From Pseudarthrobacter chlorophenolicus (lineage in GTDB: Bacteria; Actinomycetota; Actinomycetes; Actinomycetales; Micrococcaceae), in NCBI RefSeq assembly GCF_000962805.1, contig NZ_JZTW01000001.1, positions 248,001 to 312,000 on the forward strand: a DNA stretch of 64,000 nt, written 5' to 3'. Both the position numbers and the translations under genes were made by a program. Positions 43,490 to 52,024 of this stretch are shown here, piece after piece. The notes below the pieces were generated by a model. It was not told the DNA's origin. It saw nothing but the letters and a program-made list of their open reading frames with translations, and did not search any database. How positions within the stretch are numbered: position 1 is the stretch's first letter; every line of letters starts with the position of its first letter.

Positions 43490-44821
43490 GTGAAGGTACT
43501 GATTGTCGGCGCGGGTCCGGCCGGATCCACCGCCGCGTATTACCTGGCCAAAGCCGGTCTCTCTGTCACGGTGCTGGAGAAGACCAGCTTTCCGCGCGAG
43601 AAGGTCTGTGGAGACGGGCTGACGCCCCGGGCGGTCCGCGAGATCCAGAAGCTCGGCCTCCCGCATCCTGAGGGCGAGGGCTGGCGCCGGAACAAGGGAC
43701 TGCGGCTGATTGCCGGCGGCCGGACCATCGAACTGCCCTGGCCCGAGGTGTCCGACTTTCCGCAATACGGTCTGATCCGCACGCGCTTGGGCTTCGATGA
43801 GGAACTGGCACGGCATGCCGAGTCCGCCGGCGCCACCATCCTGGAACGGCACAGCGTCACCGAGGCACTTAGGGACGACGCCGGCCGCGTGACCGGTGTC
43901 CGCGCAGCCATCCTGGACGAGTCTGGACGCAAGACGGGGGAGACGCGCGAGTTCAGTGCCGACGTCGTCCTTGCTGCAGACGGCAACTCAACCCGCACCG
44001 CCGTGTCCCTCGGCATCCAAAAGCGCGACGACCGTCCCCTGGGCGTGGCCGTCAGGACTTACTTCACCTCGCCCCGCACGGACGACGACTGGATGGAAGG
44101 CTGGCTGGAGCTCCCCGGCCGCGACGGCAAGCTGCTCCCCGGCTACGGCTGGGTGTTCGGCGTCGGCGACGGCACCTCCAACGTGGGCCTGGGCATCCTG
44201 AACTCCTCCAGGGACTTCGGCAAGCTCGACTACAAGCAGGTCCTGCGCGAATGGACCGCAGGCATGCCCTCCGAGTGGGGCTTCACCCCGGCGAACCAGG
44301 TGGGCGAAATCCGCGGCGCGGCCCTCCCTATGGGTTTCAACCGCACCCCGCACTACTCACCCGGTCTGCTGCTGCTGGGTGACGCCGGCGGCATGGTCTC
44401 GCCCTTCAACGGCGAGGGCATCTCCTACGCTATGGAGTCCGCGCGCTTCGCCGCCGAGTTCATCATCGACGCCTCCTCGCGCACGGCTTCCTCGGGCGGA
44501 TCGTACGACGCCGATGCCCACCTTTCCCGGTACGCGGAGTACGTGCGGGACCAGTGGGGTTCGCACTTCACCCTTGGCCGGGCGTTTGCCACGCTGATCG
44601 GAAAGCCCGCCATCATGAAGCTCGCGCTGCGGACCGGCATGCCTATTCCGGTGCTGATGCGGTTCGTGGTCCGGCTCCTGGCCAACCTGACCGACCCGTC
44701 CGCGAAGGGTTTCGAGGACCGGGTGATCCGGGTCCTGGAATCACTGGTGCCGGCCACATCCAATGCCCCCGCGGCGACGAACCAGCGGTATCCGCAACAA
44801 AAAGTTAGGGTTAACCCGTGA
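43490..44821 (+). CDS. menJ: Menaquinone reductase (MenJ-like geranylgeranyl reductase)
   Basis: The GTG at 43490 starts 3 nt after the menG stop. The 443-residue flavoprotein has the FAD-binding motif VLIVGAGPAGSTAAYYLAKAG, EKVCGDGLTPRAV, the second FAD motif ADVVLAADGNSTRTA and LLLGDAGGMVSPFNGEGI. It belongs to the geranylgeranyl reductase family. Members next to menG saturate one isoprene unit of the menaquinone side chain, as MenJ of Mycobacterium tuberculosis does. Its last 4 nt overlap the polyprenyl synthase gene. Confidence 0.9.
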   Translation: MKVLIVGAGPAGSTAAYYLAKAGLSVTVLEKTSFPREKVCGDGLTPRAVREIQKLGLPHPEGEGWRRNKGLRLIAGGRTIELPWPEVSDFPQYGLIRTRLGFDEELARHAESAGATILERHSVTEALRDDAGRVTGVRAAILDESGRKTGETREFSADVVLAADGNSTRTAVSLGIQKRDDRPLGVAVRTYFTSPRTDDDWMEGWLELPGRDGKLLPGYGWVFGVGDGTSNVGLGILNSSRDFGKLDYKQVLREWTAGMPSEWGFTPANQVGEIRGAALPMGFNRTPHYSPGLLLLGDAGGMVSPFNGEGISYAMESARFAAEFIIDASSRTASSGGSYDADAHLSRYAEYVRDQWGSHFTLGRAFATLIGKPAIMKLALRTGMPIPVLMRFVVRLLANLTDPSAKGFEDRVIRVLESLVPATSNAPAATNQRYPQQKVRVNP

Positions 44822-45918
44822 CCAACTCCGCAGACCACAGCTGGACGCATGCCGGGCACGGCCTGCCGGACTCCGAACCCAGTCTCAACACCACCGCCAT
44901 TGCCACCGGCCTCCAGCTGCCGGCGGGCTTCGCCGCCATCGCCGGGGACCCCGAGCTGGGCCCGGCCATCACCAACAACCTGGCGCGCGTCGAAAAGAAA
45001 CTGCGTGAGGCCATCGCCAACTCGGATCCGCTGGCTGACGCGACGTCGCGGCACCTGGTGGAAGCCGGAGGCAAGCGCATCCGGCCGCTGCTGACCCTGC
45101 TCTGCGCCCACCTCGGGGACGCATCGCTGCCCGCCGTGGTGCAGGCCGCCGTCGTGGTTGAACTGACGCACCTTGCCACGCTGTACCACGACGACGTCAT
45201 GGACTCCGCGCCGTTCCGCCGTGGGGCTCCCACGGCCCACGAGGTGTGGGGCAACTCGGTGGCCGTCCTTACCGGCGACCTGATCTTTGCGCGCGCCTCC
45301 ATCCTGGTGTCCGAACTGGGCGGCCGCGCGCTGGGCATCCAGGCGCGGACGTTCGAACGGCTGTGCCTGGGCCAGCTCCACGAGACCGTGGGGCCGCGGC
45401 CGGATGAGGACCCCATTGAGCATTACCTGTCCGTCATCGCGGACAAGACCGGCTCCCTGGTGGCCGCCTCCGGCCAGTTCGGTGCCATCTTCTCCGGCGC
45501 CGATGAAGCGTTTGAGGACGTGCTGGTGGAATACGGCGAGAAGGTAGGTGTTGCCTTCCAGCTCGCCGACGACGTCATCGATGTCACTGGTGTGAAGGTG
45601 AAGTCCGGCAAGTCCCCGGGAACCGACCTGCGCGAAGGCGTCCCCACGCTGCCGGTCCTGTTTCTCCGGCGCGATGCCGCGGCCGGCGACCAGTCCGCCG
45701 TCGAACTTCTGAAGCTCATTGACGGGGACCTCTCCTCCGATGAGGCTCTGGCCGCCGCTGTGGCTGGACTGCGGGAGCACCCTGTGACCGCCGAATCCTG
45801 GGTTGTTGCCCGCCGGTGGGCCGATGAAGCCATCGCTGCGCTGGCGCCCCTGCCCGAGGGAGTCGTCAAGGACTCGCTGTCCAACTTCGCCGTTGCCGTG
45901 GTGGACCGCGCCAGCTGA
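44818..45918 (+). CDS. Long-chain polyprenyl diphosphate synthase
   Basis: The GTG lies in a GTGA overlap with menJ. The 366-residue protein has both Asp-rich motifs of trans-isoprenyl synthases: LYHDDVMD (first) and QLADDVID (second), with VEAGGKRIRPLLTLL before the first. The residues preceding the first Asp-rich motif are small or hydrophobic rather than bulky aromatics, which suits a long-chain enzyme. It probably makes the side chain for menaquinone. A terminator hairpin follows it. Confidence 0.92.
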   Translation: MTNSADHSWTHAGHGLPDSEPSLNTTAIATGLQLPAGFAAIAGDPELGPAITNNLARVEKKLREAIANSDPLADATSRHLVEAGGKRIRPLLTLLCAHLGDASLPAVVQAAVVVELTHLATLYHDDVMDSAPFRRGAPTAHEVWGNSVAVLTGDLIFARASILVSELGGRALGIQARTFERLCLGQLHETVGPRPDEDPIEHYLSVIADKTGSLVAASGQFGAIFSGADEAFEDVLVEYGEKVGVAFQLADDVIDVTGVKVKSGKSPGTDLREGVPTLPVLFLRRDAAAGDQSAVELLKLIDGDLSSDEALAAAVAGLREHPVTAESWVVARRWADEAIAALAPLPEGVVKDSLSNFAVAVVDRAS

Positions 45919-45932
45919 GTACTTTATGCGTC

Positions 45933-45965
45933 GAAGCCCGGTGCCTTTCAATGGTGCCGGGCTTC
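45933..45965 (+). terminator. Terminator of the menG-menJ-polyprenyl synthase operon
   Basis: GAAGCCCGG pairs with CCGGGCTTC, and wobble pairs extend the stem inward. The element begins 14 nt after the stop codon. Confidence 0.7.
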
Positions 45966-46203
45966 TGCGTGTAGTGGGGTTCTGCGTCGGTGGTCCTTGG
46001 TGGTCCGGCTGCAGGTTGCTGTTAACGGGATAGCCCCGGTGCCCAGCAACCGAAGCTGCTGTGAACCGGGGCTATCTCTCCGTTCGCATCAGATCCGCCG
46101 GAGGCGTTTAGCGGATCCGTGAATAGCTTATGACACATCTGTCACAGATTGCAACTCCTAATTTACTGAGAGTGTCACAAGCTTTTCGTGCTGAGATTCC
46201 CCG

Positions 46204-46285
46204 CCGTCGTGGGGCACTTTGAGCATCTATGAGGACGCCACGACGCCTATTTGCAGTGTGTCCGCGTCAATGTGACCCGGGGCCG
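46204..46285 (+). repeat. ~73-bp repeat family, copy 1
   Basis: The element starts CCGTCGTGGGGCACTTTGA and ends with a degenerate GTGTGTCCGCGTCAATGTGACCC. It parallels copy 2 at 47193 and the inverted copy 3 at 57577. In copy 1 the right-hand terminal inverted repeat is decayed, and an internal CGTCGTGG/CCACGACG palindrome is present. Confidence 0.7.
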
Positions 46286-46346
46286 TTGTCCACATGGCGC
46301 CAAATGCCCTTCCAGCAAACTGCGGCTTCGGGCGACCGTTGGAAAC

Positions 46347-47186
46347 ATGAACATCGAAGAGTTTCTCCAGCACAGGGGAGGCATGGCGAGAACAGTCACC
46401 CTTCGCGCAGCGGGGCACACCCGGACTGACGTGGATAAGGTGCTGGCGGCAGGTACGGTTGTCCGGATCCGCAGGGGCGTTTACGGCCTTCCGAACCAGG
46501 CGGGTGCACTGAGCTTTGCCCTCGAACACAACGCGCTCCTGACCTGCCTTTCCGCCGCCCCGGCCTATCATCTGTGGACGGTTCGGGAGCCGGTGGCCCT
46601 GCACGTGAGCCCGGGGCACAAAAGGACAGTGCCTGGAACTGTGGCCCATGGAAGGCCCCGCCACCCTGCCCACCCATGGCTGCCAATTGCCGGACTGGCG
46701 GACGCTTTGATTCATGGCCTGCATTGCTTGCCGGAGATCGAGTCGCTGGCTATGGTCCAGTGTGCCGCGCAACGGGGTGACGTAACGGTGGAATTCCTGC
46801 GCCGCAAGCTGACCGGGAACCGGAATGCCCGGGCGAGGTCGGTCCTGGACCACGTCGTTCCGCGGGCTGACTCCATCCTGGAAGTCCTGGCCAACTACCA
46901 TTTCCGGCGGGCCGGACTGCACGTGCGAAGGCACGTGGAACTTCCCGGTGTGGGGGAAGTGGACTTCCTCATCGAGGAATGCCTGGTAGTGGAGACGGAC
47001 GGCGCCACCCACCTGGAGCCCAAGCAGGTCAAGAAAGACCGGTCGCGGAACAACGCGACGGTTGTTGGAGGACGTTTGGGCCTCCGGTTCGGTTACGACG
47101 ACGTGGTCCACCACCCGGAGCGGATGGTGGCACAGGTTCTGGCTGTACTTGAGCAGAGCCGCCGAGGATCCTACCGCGCAAGGTAA
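46347..47186 (+). CDS. AbiEi-type/DUF559 protein
   Basis: The ATG at 46347 follows a GGAAAC tract. The N-terminal part of this 279-residue protein resembles AbiEi-type winged-helix regions (VLAAGTVVRIRRGVYGLP). The C-terminal part matches DUF559, a PD-(D/E)XK nuclease-like fold, with GEVDFLIEECLVVETDGATH giving the acidic residues. Related proteins in actinobacteria are annotated as type IV antitoxin-like. No partner toxin gene lies beside it, and biological activity is unknown. Two copies of a ~73-bp repeat flank the gene. Confidence 0.8.
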   Translation: MNIEEFLQHRGGMARTVTLRAAGHTRTDVDKVLAAGTVVRIRRGVYGLPNQAGALSFALEHNALLTCLSAAPAYHLWTVREPVALHVSPGHKRTVPGTVAHGRPRHPAHPWLPIAGLADALIHGLHCLPEIESLAMVQCAAQRGDVTVEFLRRKLTGNRNARARSVLDHVVPRADSILEVLANYHFRRAGLHVRRHVELPGVGEVDFLIEECLVVETDGATHLEPKQVKKDRSRNNATVVGGRLGLRFGYDDVVHHPERMVAQVLAVLEQSRRGSYRAR

Positions 47187-47192
47187 GTCCCG

Positions 47193-47274
47193 CCGTCGTG
47201 GGGCACTTTGAACGTCTAAGAGGGCGCCAGGGAGCTTTCCGCCGGCGTGTCCGTGGCAATGTGCCCCGTGACGG
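47193..47274 (+). repeat. ~73-bp repeat family, copy 2
   Basis: This is the best-preserved copy. CCGTCGTGGGGCAC at the left end and GTGCCCCGTGACGG at the right end are 14-bp terminal inverted repeats with two mismatches. The interior shares CGGCGTGTCCGTGxCxAxGTGCCCC with copy 3. It lies directly after the AbiEi/DUF559 stop codon. Confidence 0.75.
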
Positions 47275-47343
47275 ATGCCCAGGTTGCTCGGACTCCGAGT
47301 CAGGCGCCAGGTAACCCGGCAGTCGGCAACCCGGGGGAGGTCC

Positions 47344-47775
47344 CTAGTCTTCCTCGTCCCCGAAGGCCCACTCGAACATGTCGAAGACGAACTCGGAGAA
47401 GGTTCCTTCTTCGGACTTCCACTGGCCGCGGGCGTTGTTGCGGCGGTAGACGATGGGGTCAGGGACGCTGAGGTCGCCGGCGCGGAAACCCCAGGTGTAT
47501 TCCTCTTCCTCGTCCTCAAGGAACATCAGGAAGCCTTCGTCATCGACTTCGAGCTCGTCAGGGTCCCAGAAGTAGTGGTAGGCCTCCATCAGGTCCTCGC
47601 AGCCACCCACGGCGAGGTAGAACTCGCGGAGGACCAGCGGGATCTGGAACTGGTGGTCGGCCAGGGCCTTGTCCAGCTCCTCGGCGGACAGGCCATCCTC
47701 TTCCTGCCATTCGTCCTCGAGATACTTTGGAACAAGCGCGCGGAACTTCTCGAGGAACATGTCAGTCATGCTCAT
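47344..47775 (-). CDS. SMI1/KNR4-family protein
   Basis: The 143-residue protein is strongly acidic and matches the SMI1/KNR4 (SUKH) fold, including LSAEELDKALADHQFQIPLV and LREFYLAVGGCEDLMEAYHY. SUKH proteins are often immunity proteins in polymorphic toxin systems, but single members without a nearby toxin are common. Nothing toxin-like is seen in adjacent genes. The second ATG at 47769 is an alternative start. Confidence 0.75.
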   Translation of the reverse strand: MSMTDMFLEKFRALVPKYLEDEWQEEDGLSAEELDKALADHQFQIPLVLREFYLAVGGCEDLMEAYHYFWDPDELEVDDEGFLMFLEDEEEEYTWGFRAGDLSVPDPIVYRRNNARGQWKSEEGTFSEFVFDMFEWAFGDEED

Positions 47776-47829
47776 ATCCTAGCCAATTGCAGGCCGTCCC
47801 AAATGCCACCGGGGGCGCCCTCGACGGCG

Positions 47830-48486
47830 TCAGAGGCTGCTGTCTTTGCCCCGCCGGTTCAGCCCGTGGACGGCCAGGGGAGCCTGCCAGGACCGGCGCC
47901 AAGCCAGCACGCGGAAGGTGAAGACGACGGCGGCCACAACCGCGGCGGTGAGGACATTGAAGACCCCCGCCATCCACAGCACCGTGGTCATCACGGCCCC
48001 TACGAAGGCAGGCACCGCGTAAATCGATTTCGCGTTAAACAGCTCGGGTACCTCGTTGGCCGTCACGTCTCGGAGCAGGCCGCCTCCCACTGCTGTTGTG
48101 ACCCCCAGGAGGACTGATGCCACGGGGTTCATGCCCGCGGCCAACGCCTTCACGGTTCCGGTCATGCAGAACAGGGCCAGCCCGCCGGCGTCGAACAGCG
48201 TGAGCATGGAGGTGTAGCGCTGGACGTAGGGAAAGAGGAAGTACACCAGCGCCGTGGCCAGGACCGGGGGCACGAGGTACGCGGGCGTGGTGAACGCCGC
48301 CGGCGGGCCGCTGTTGAGGATGATGTCCCGGATCACGCCGCCGCCAAGCCCCACCAGCGAGGCCAAGAGCAGGGAACCCACAATGTCAATATGCTTCCGC
48401 GCGGCGAGCAGTGAGCCCGACACGGCAAAGAAGAAGACACCGAGCAGATCCAGCCATACCGGGGCGTTGTCAAAGGCGAAGGTCAT
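47830..48486 (-). CDS. UPF0126/TRIC-type membrane protein
   Basis: The ATG at 48486 begins a 218-residue protein with about six to seven transmembrane helices in two similar halves. Each half has a glycine-rich GLGGGVIRDI or VGGGLLRDV motif, as in UPF0126 and the bacterial TRIC channels. These conduct monovalent cations, although the physiological role is unclear. It is divergent from the CbiX-like gene with a 60-bp gap. Confidence 0.88.
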   Translation of the reverse strand: MTFAFDNAPVWLDLLGVFFFAVSGSLLAARKHIDIVGSLLLASLVGLGGGVIRDIILNSGPPAAFTTPAYLVPPVLATALVYFLFPYVQRYTSMLTLFDAGGLALFCMTGTVKALAAGMNPVASVLLGVTTAVGGGLLRDVTANEVPELFNAKSIYAVPAFVGAVMTTVLWMAGVFNVLTAAVVAAVVFTFRVLAWRRSWQAPLAVHGLNRRGKDSSL

Positions 48487-48546
48487 CAAAGGTCCAGGTA
48501 ATTCAAGTAGGGCGGACGGGGCGGCTCCAACGTTACGCTAGCCCCT

Positions 48547-49293
48547 ATGAACAGCCCCATCATGATCGCCTGTGCCCACGGGACGTCCAGCAGCCAGGGA
48601 GCGGCCGAGGTCAACGCCCTGCGCTCCGCCATCGCCGAGCTCCGGCCGGGACTTGATGTCCGCGAAGCCTACGTCGATGTGCAGCAGCCGGACCTGGTGG
48701 ACGTGGTGGCAGGCCTGCCTGAGGGGGAACCTGCAGTGGTGGTGCCCCTGCTGCTCAGCGTGGGCTACCACGTGAAGGTGGACATCGCGAGGGCAGTGAA
48801 GAGCCGCCCGGGAAGTGCGGCCGCCGCACCCCTGGGTCCGGACCCGCGGCTGGCCCAGCTGCTGGACCAAAGGCTGCGCGAGGCAGGCACCACGGATAAC
48901 GACGTCATTGTCCTGGCGGCCGCCGGTTCTTCCAACCCCAATGCCGCCGTCAGCGTCGAGGAACTCCTCGGACAGCTGCGGGAGCTGCGGTCCAACCGGA
49001 TGGTGGCCGCCTATGGTGCCTCCGCCCAGCCGTCCGTGCCCGACGCCGTCGCGATGCTTCGCGAGGAACTGGCCGGAGGTGCCGGGGCGGGGGAGTCCGC
49101 GGGAGCGGTCGACGTCGGCGGGCGGGTAGTGATCGCTTCCTACCTTTTGGCGCCGGGCTTCTTCCACGACCAGCTGGGCAAGGCGGGAGCGGATGTAGTC
49201 ACCGAGCCACTTCTTCCGTCGCGGGTGCTCGCCGAGATTGCCCTGGACAGGTACGACGCCGCCGTCGTCCAGCAGCACGAAACCGCTAGTTAG
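48547..49293 (+). CDS. CbiX/SirB-type sirohydrochlorin chelatase
   Basis: The 248-residue protein has two CbiX-like halves, the first starting MIACAHGTSSSQGAAEVNAL with the catalytic His and the second with a related NDVIVLAAAGSSNPNA. VVVPLLLSVGYHVKVDI contains a second catalytic His. It should insert iron into sirohydrochlorin to make siroheme for the downstream sulfite reductase. CysG in this window also carries a dehydrogenase/chelatase-type N-domain, so the two may share the task. Confidence 0.88.
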   Translation: MNSPIMIACAHGTSSSQGAAEVNALRSAIAELRPGLDVREAYVDVQQPDLVDVVAGLPEGEPAVVVPLLLSVGYHVKVDIARAVKSRPGSAAAAPLGPDPRLAQLLDQRLREAGTTDNDVIVLAAAGSSNPNAAVSVEELLGQLRELRSNRMVAAYGASAQPSVPDAVAMLREELAGGAGAGESAGAVDVGGRVVIASYLLAPGFFHDQLGKAGADVVTEPLLPSRVLAEIALDRYDAAVVQQHETAS

Positions 49294-49378
49294 CGCGGCG
49301 GCGGGAGAACCCTCAACAGGGTGTTCCAGCGGGCCCCGCCCATGCACAGCCGGGGTGACCGTTCAAGGGCATGCGGCG

Positions 49379-49433
49379 TTTCGTGACGAAATGTTTCCCT
49401 AGGTGACCTCGCATTTCCGGTCCTTTGTGACGC
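49379..49433 (+). promoter_or_regulatory. Candidate control region of the sulfite reductase operon
   Basis: TTTCGTGACGAAA (49379-49391) is an inverted repeat TTTCG-TGA-CGAAA. TGTGACGC (49426-49433) lies 35-28 nt before the ATG. The latter motif recurs twice upstream of cysG, which suggests joint control. Neither site has been matched to a known regulator. Confidence 0.45.
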
Positions 49434-49460
49434 TATTCGAGCGGGACCTACAGTCGTTGC

Positions 49461-51206
49461 ATGACTGATACAGCTCTAGCCGGAGCGTCCGCGGACTCCG
49501 CTGCCTCCAAGCGCCCCGCCCGCCCGTCCCGCCCCGCTGCAAAGCCGCACGGGCAGTGGAAGGTGGACGGCAAGACGCCCCTGAACGCCAACGAAACCTG
49601 GAAACAGGAAGACGACGGCCTCAACGTGCGCGAGCGTATCGAGACCATCTACGCCAAAGAGGGCTTCGACGCGATCCCCGGCCAGGACCTGCACGGCCGG
49701 TTCCGCTGGTGGGGCCTCTACACCCAGCGCAAGCCCGGGATCGACGGCGGCAAGACCGCAACCCTTGAGCCGCACGAGCTCGAAGACAAGTACTTCATGC
49801 TCCGTGTGAGGATCGACGGCGGTGCACTCACCACCGAGCAGCTGCGCGTCATCGGCCAGATCTCCGTGGACTTCGCCCGCGACTCCGCCGACCTCACCGA
49901 CCGCCAGAACATCCAGCTGCACTGGATCCGGGTGGAGGACATCCCCGAGATCTGGAACCGCCTGGAGGGTGTCGGCCTGTCCACCACCGAGGCCTGCGGC
50001 GACGTGCCCCGCGTCATCCTGGGCTCGCCCGTGGCCGGCATCGCCAAGGACGAGATCATCGATCCAACCCCGCTGATCGCGGAGCTGGGGGAGCGGTTCA
50101 TCGGCAACCCGCTGCTGTCGAACCTGCCGCGCAAGTACAAGACCGCCATCACCGGCCACCCCAGCCAGGACGTTGTCCACGAGATCAACGACTTCGCCCT
50201 GGTGGGGGTCCGCCACCCCGAACTGGGTATCGGCTACGACCTATGGGCCGGCGGCGCACTGTCCACCAACCCGATGCTGGGCAAGCGCCTGGGTGCCTTC
50301 GTGAAGCCCGAAGAAGCTGCCGACGTGTGGCTAGGCGTCACCAGTATCTTCCGCGACTACGGCTACCGGCGCATGCGCACCAAAGCCCGCCTGAAGTTCC
50401 TGATGGCCGACTGGGGTCCGGAGAAGTTCCGCCAGATCCTCGAGGACGAATACCTGGGCTACAAGCTGGCCGACGGTCCTGCCGCGCCCAGGCCCACCAC
50501 CCCCGGCGACCATGTCGGCGTGCACGAGCAGAAGGACGGCAAGTTCTTCATCGGCGCCACCCCGCTGGCCGGCCGGCTGTCCGGCGCCGCGCTGGTCAAG
50601 CTCGCCGACACCCTCGAGGCCCGCGGCTCCTTCCGCCTGCGCACCACCCCGCACCAGAAGCTTGTTGTCCTGGACGTCGAGAAGGACCAGGTGGAGCCGC
50701 TGGTGGCCGAGCTGGACGAACTGGGCCTCTCCGCCCGCCCGTCCGTGTTCCGCCGCGGCACCATCGCCTGCACCGGCATCGAGTACTGCAAGCTGGCCAT
50801 CGTGGAGACCAAGCACACGGCCGCCACCGCCGTGGCCGAGCTGGAACGCCGCCTGGCGGACCTGGCCACGTCCGGCGAACTTCCGCAGGCACTGTCGCTG
50901 CACATCAACGGCTGCCCCAACTCCTGCGCCCGCATCCAGACCGCGGACATCGGCCTGAAGGGCATGATGCTGCCCACGCCCGACGGCGATCCCTCCCCGG
51001 GATTCCAGGTCCACCTGGGCGGCGGGCTGGCATCCAACGAACGCGGCGAGGCCGGCCTGGGCCGCACTGTCCGCGGGCTCAAGGTGTACGTTGACGACCT
51101 GCCCGACTACGTGGAACGCGTGGTCCGCACGTTCGTGGCCCAGCGTGCCGAAGGACAGACCTTCGCCGAGTGGGCCCACGCAGCAGACGAGGAGGCACTG
51201 CAGTAA
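49461..51206 (+). CDS. sir: Ferredoxin-dependent sulfite/nitrite reductase
   Basis: The 581-residue protein has the siroheme/4Fe-4S fold with ferrodoxin-like halves. The cluster and siroheme are bound by Cys residues in IACTGIEYCK and NGCPNSCAR, matching the C-x5-C and C-x3-C pattern. It reduces sulfite to sulfide with six electrons from ferredoxin. Nitrite reductases share these motifs, but the overlap with cysH, cysD and cysN strongly favours sulfite. No good ribosome site precedes the ATG, so the transcript may be leaderless or the site weak. Confidence 0.92.
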   Translation: MTDTALAGASADSAASKRPARPSRPAAKPHGQWKVDGKTPLNANETWKQEDDGLNVRERIETIYAKEGFDAIPGQDLHGRFRWWGLYTQRKPGIDGGKTATLEPHELEDKYFMLRVRIDGGALTTEQLRVIGQISVDFARDSADLTDRQNIQLHWIRVEDIPEIWNRLEGVGLSTTEACGDVPRVILGSPVAGIAKDEIIDPTPLIAELGERFIGNPLLSNLPRKYKTAITGHPSQDVVHEINDFALVGVRHPELGIGYDLWAGGALSTNPMLGKRLGAFVKPEEAADVWLGVTSIFRDYGYRRMRTKARLKFLMADWGPEKFRQILEDEYLGYKLADGPAAPRPTTPGDHVGVHEQKDGKFFIGATPLAGRLSGAALVKLADTLEARGSFRLRTTPHQKLVVLDVEKDQVEPLVAELDELGLSARPSVFRRGTIACTGIEYCKLAIVETKHTAATAVAELERRLADLATSGELPQALSLHINGCPNSCARIQTADIGLKGMMLPTPDGDPSPGFQVHLGGGLASNERGEAGLGRTVRGLKVYVDDLPDYVERVVRTFVAQRAEGQTFAEWAHAADEEALQ

Positions 51207-52024
51207 TGTCCAAGCACGCACTCGGAGTGGACCCCGTAGCGGCCCCGGCCGAAGCGAAAGCAGCGGTGGTTGACCTTGTCGAAACCAAGGCCGCCGAAAC
51301 TCCGGTCCCCACAAGCTCAACCAGCAAGCGCTCCAAGGAAGAACTCAAGGCCCTCGCTGAAGCCGGCGCCGCCGAACTCGGCTGGGACGCCCCCGCCCGC
51401 GACGTGATCGCCTGGGTAGAGCGGAACTTCGACCTGCCCGCCGTCTCGGTGGCATGCTCCATGGCCGACGCCGTCCTCCCTGCGCTGGTCGCTGACCAGA
51501 TGCCCGGTGTCGACGTCCTGTTCCTGGAGACCGGCTACCACTTCCCGGAAACCTACGCCACGCGTGACGAGGTGGCCGCGAACCTCCGCGTCAACGTGGT
51601 GGACGTGCTTCCGGAGAACACGGTGGAGCAGCAGGACCGGCTGCTGGGCAAGGACCTCTTTGCCCGCGACGCCGCCCAGTGCTGCGCCCTCCGCAAAGTG
51701 GCGCCGCTGCAGCGCACGCTGGCCGGCTACGAACTCTGGTTCACCGGTGTCCGCCGCGACGAAGCCCCCACCCGCACCAACACGCCGCTGGTCAGTTGGG
51801 ATGACAAGAACGGCCTGGTCAAGGTCAACCCGATGGCTGCCTGGACCTTCGACCAGTTGGTCGAATACTCCGAAGACAACCTCCTGCCCGTCAACCCGCT
51901 GCTCGCGCAGGGTTACCCCTCGATTGGCTGCCAGCCCTGCACCCGCAAGGTGGCGCCAGGCGAGGACCCCCGCGCCGGCCGCTGGGCTGGTTCCGACAAG
52001 ACAGAATGCGGACTTCACGTATGA
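51206..52024 (+). CDS. cysH: APS reductase (CysH)
   Basis: The ATG overlaps the previous stop in a TAATG arrangement. The 272-residue protein has a PP-loop-type adenylyl-binding fold. It carries the paired cluster Cys residues (QCCALRK and CQPCTRK) that bind 4Fe-4S in APS reductases, absent in most PAPS reductases. The C-terminal ECGLH holds the catalytic Cys that forms a thiosulfonate. It reduces adenylyl sulfate to sulfite. An N-terminal Ala-rich extension of about 55 residues is specific to this protein. Confidence 0.95.
   Translation: MSKHALGVDPVAAPAEAKAAVVDLVETKAAETPVPTSSTSKRSKEELKALAEAGAAELGWDAPARDVIAWVERNFDLPAVSVACSMADAVLPALVADQMPGVDVLFLETGYHFPETYATRDEVAANLRVNVVDVLPENTVEQQDRLLGKDLFARDAAQCCALRKVAPLQRTLAGYELWFTGVRRDEAPTRTNTPLVSWDDKNGLVKVNPMAAWTFDQLVEYSEDNLLPVNPLLAQGYPSIGCQPCTRKVAPGEDPRAGRWAGSDKTECGLHV

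Larger units (their letters stand above)
45919..46346. other. Gene-free 428-bp region with hairpins and repeat copy 1
   Basis: The gap contains the polyprenyl synthase terminator (45933-45965), a second hairpin with 11-bp arms (46030-46040 with 46065-46075), an inverted repeat GATCCGC/GCGGATC near 46092-46117, an AT-rich stretch with the inverted repeat TGACA-CATC-TGTCA (46131-46144), and copy 1 of the ~73-bp repeat family. The AT-rich part probably holds the promoter of the AbiEi/DUF559 gene. Confidence 0.6.

Noticed and set aside
46131..46144. TGACA-CATC-TGTCA inverted repeat before the AbiEi/DUF559 gene
   Set aside because: Could be an operator, but the arms are 5 bp and the site is unique in the window; listed only within the gap description.
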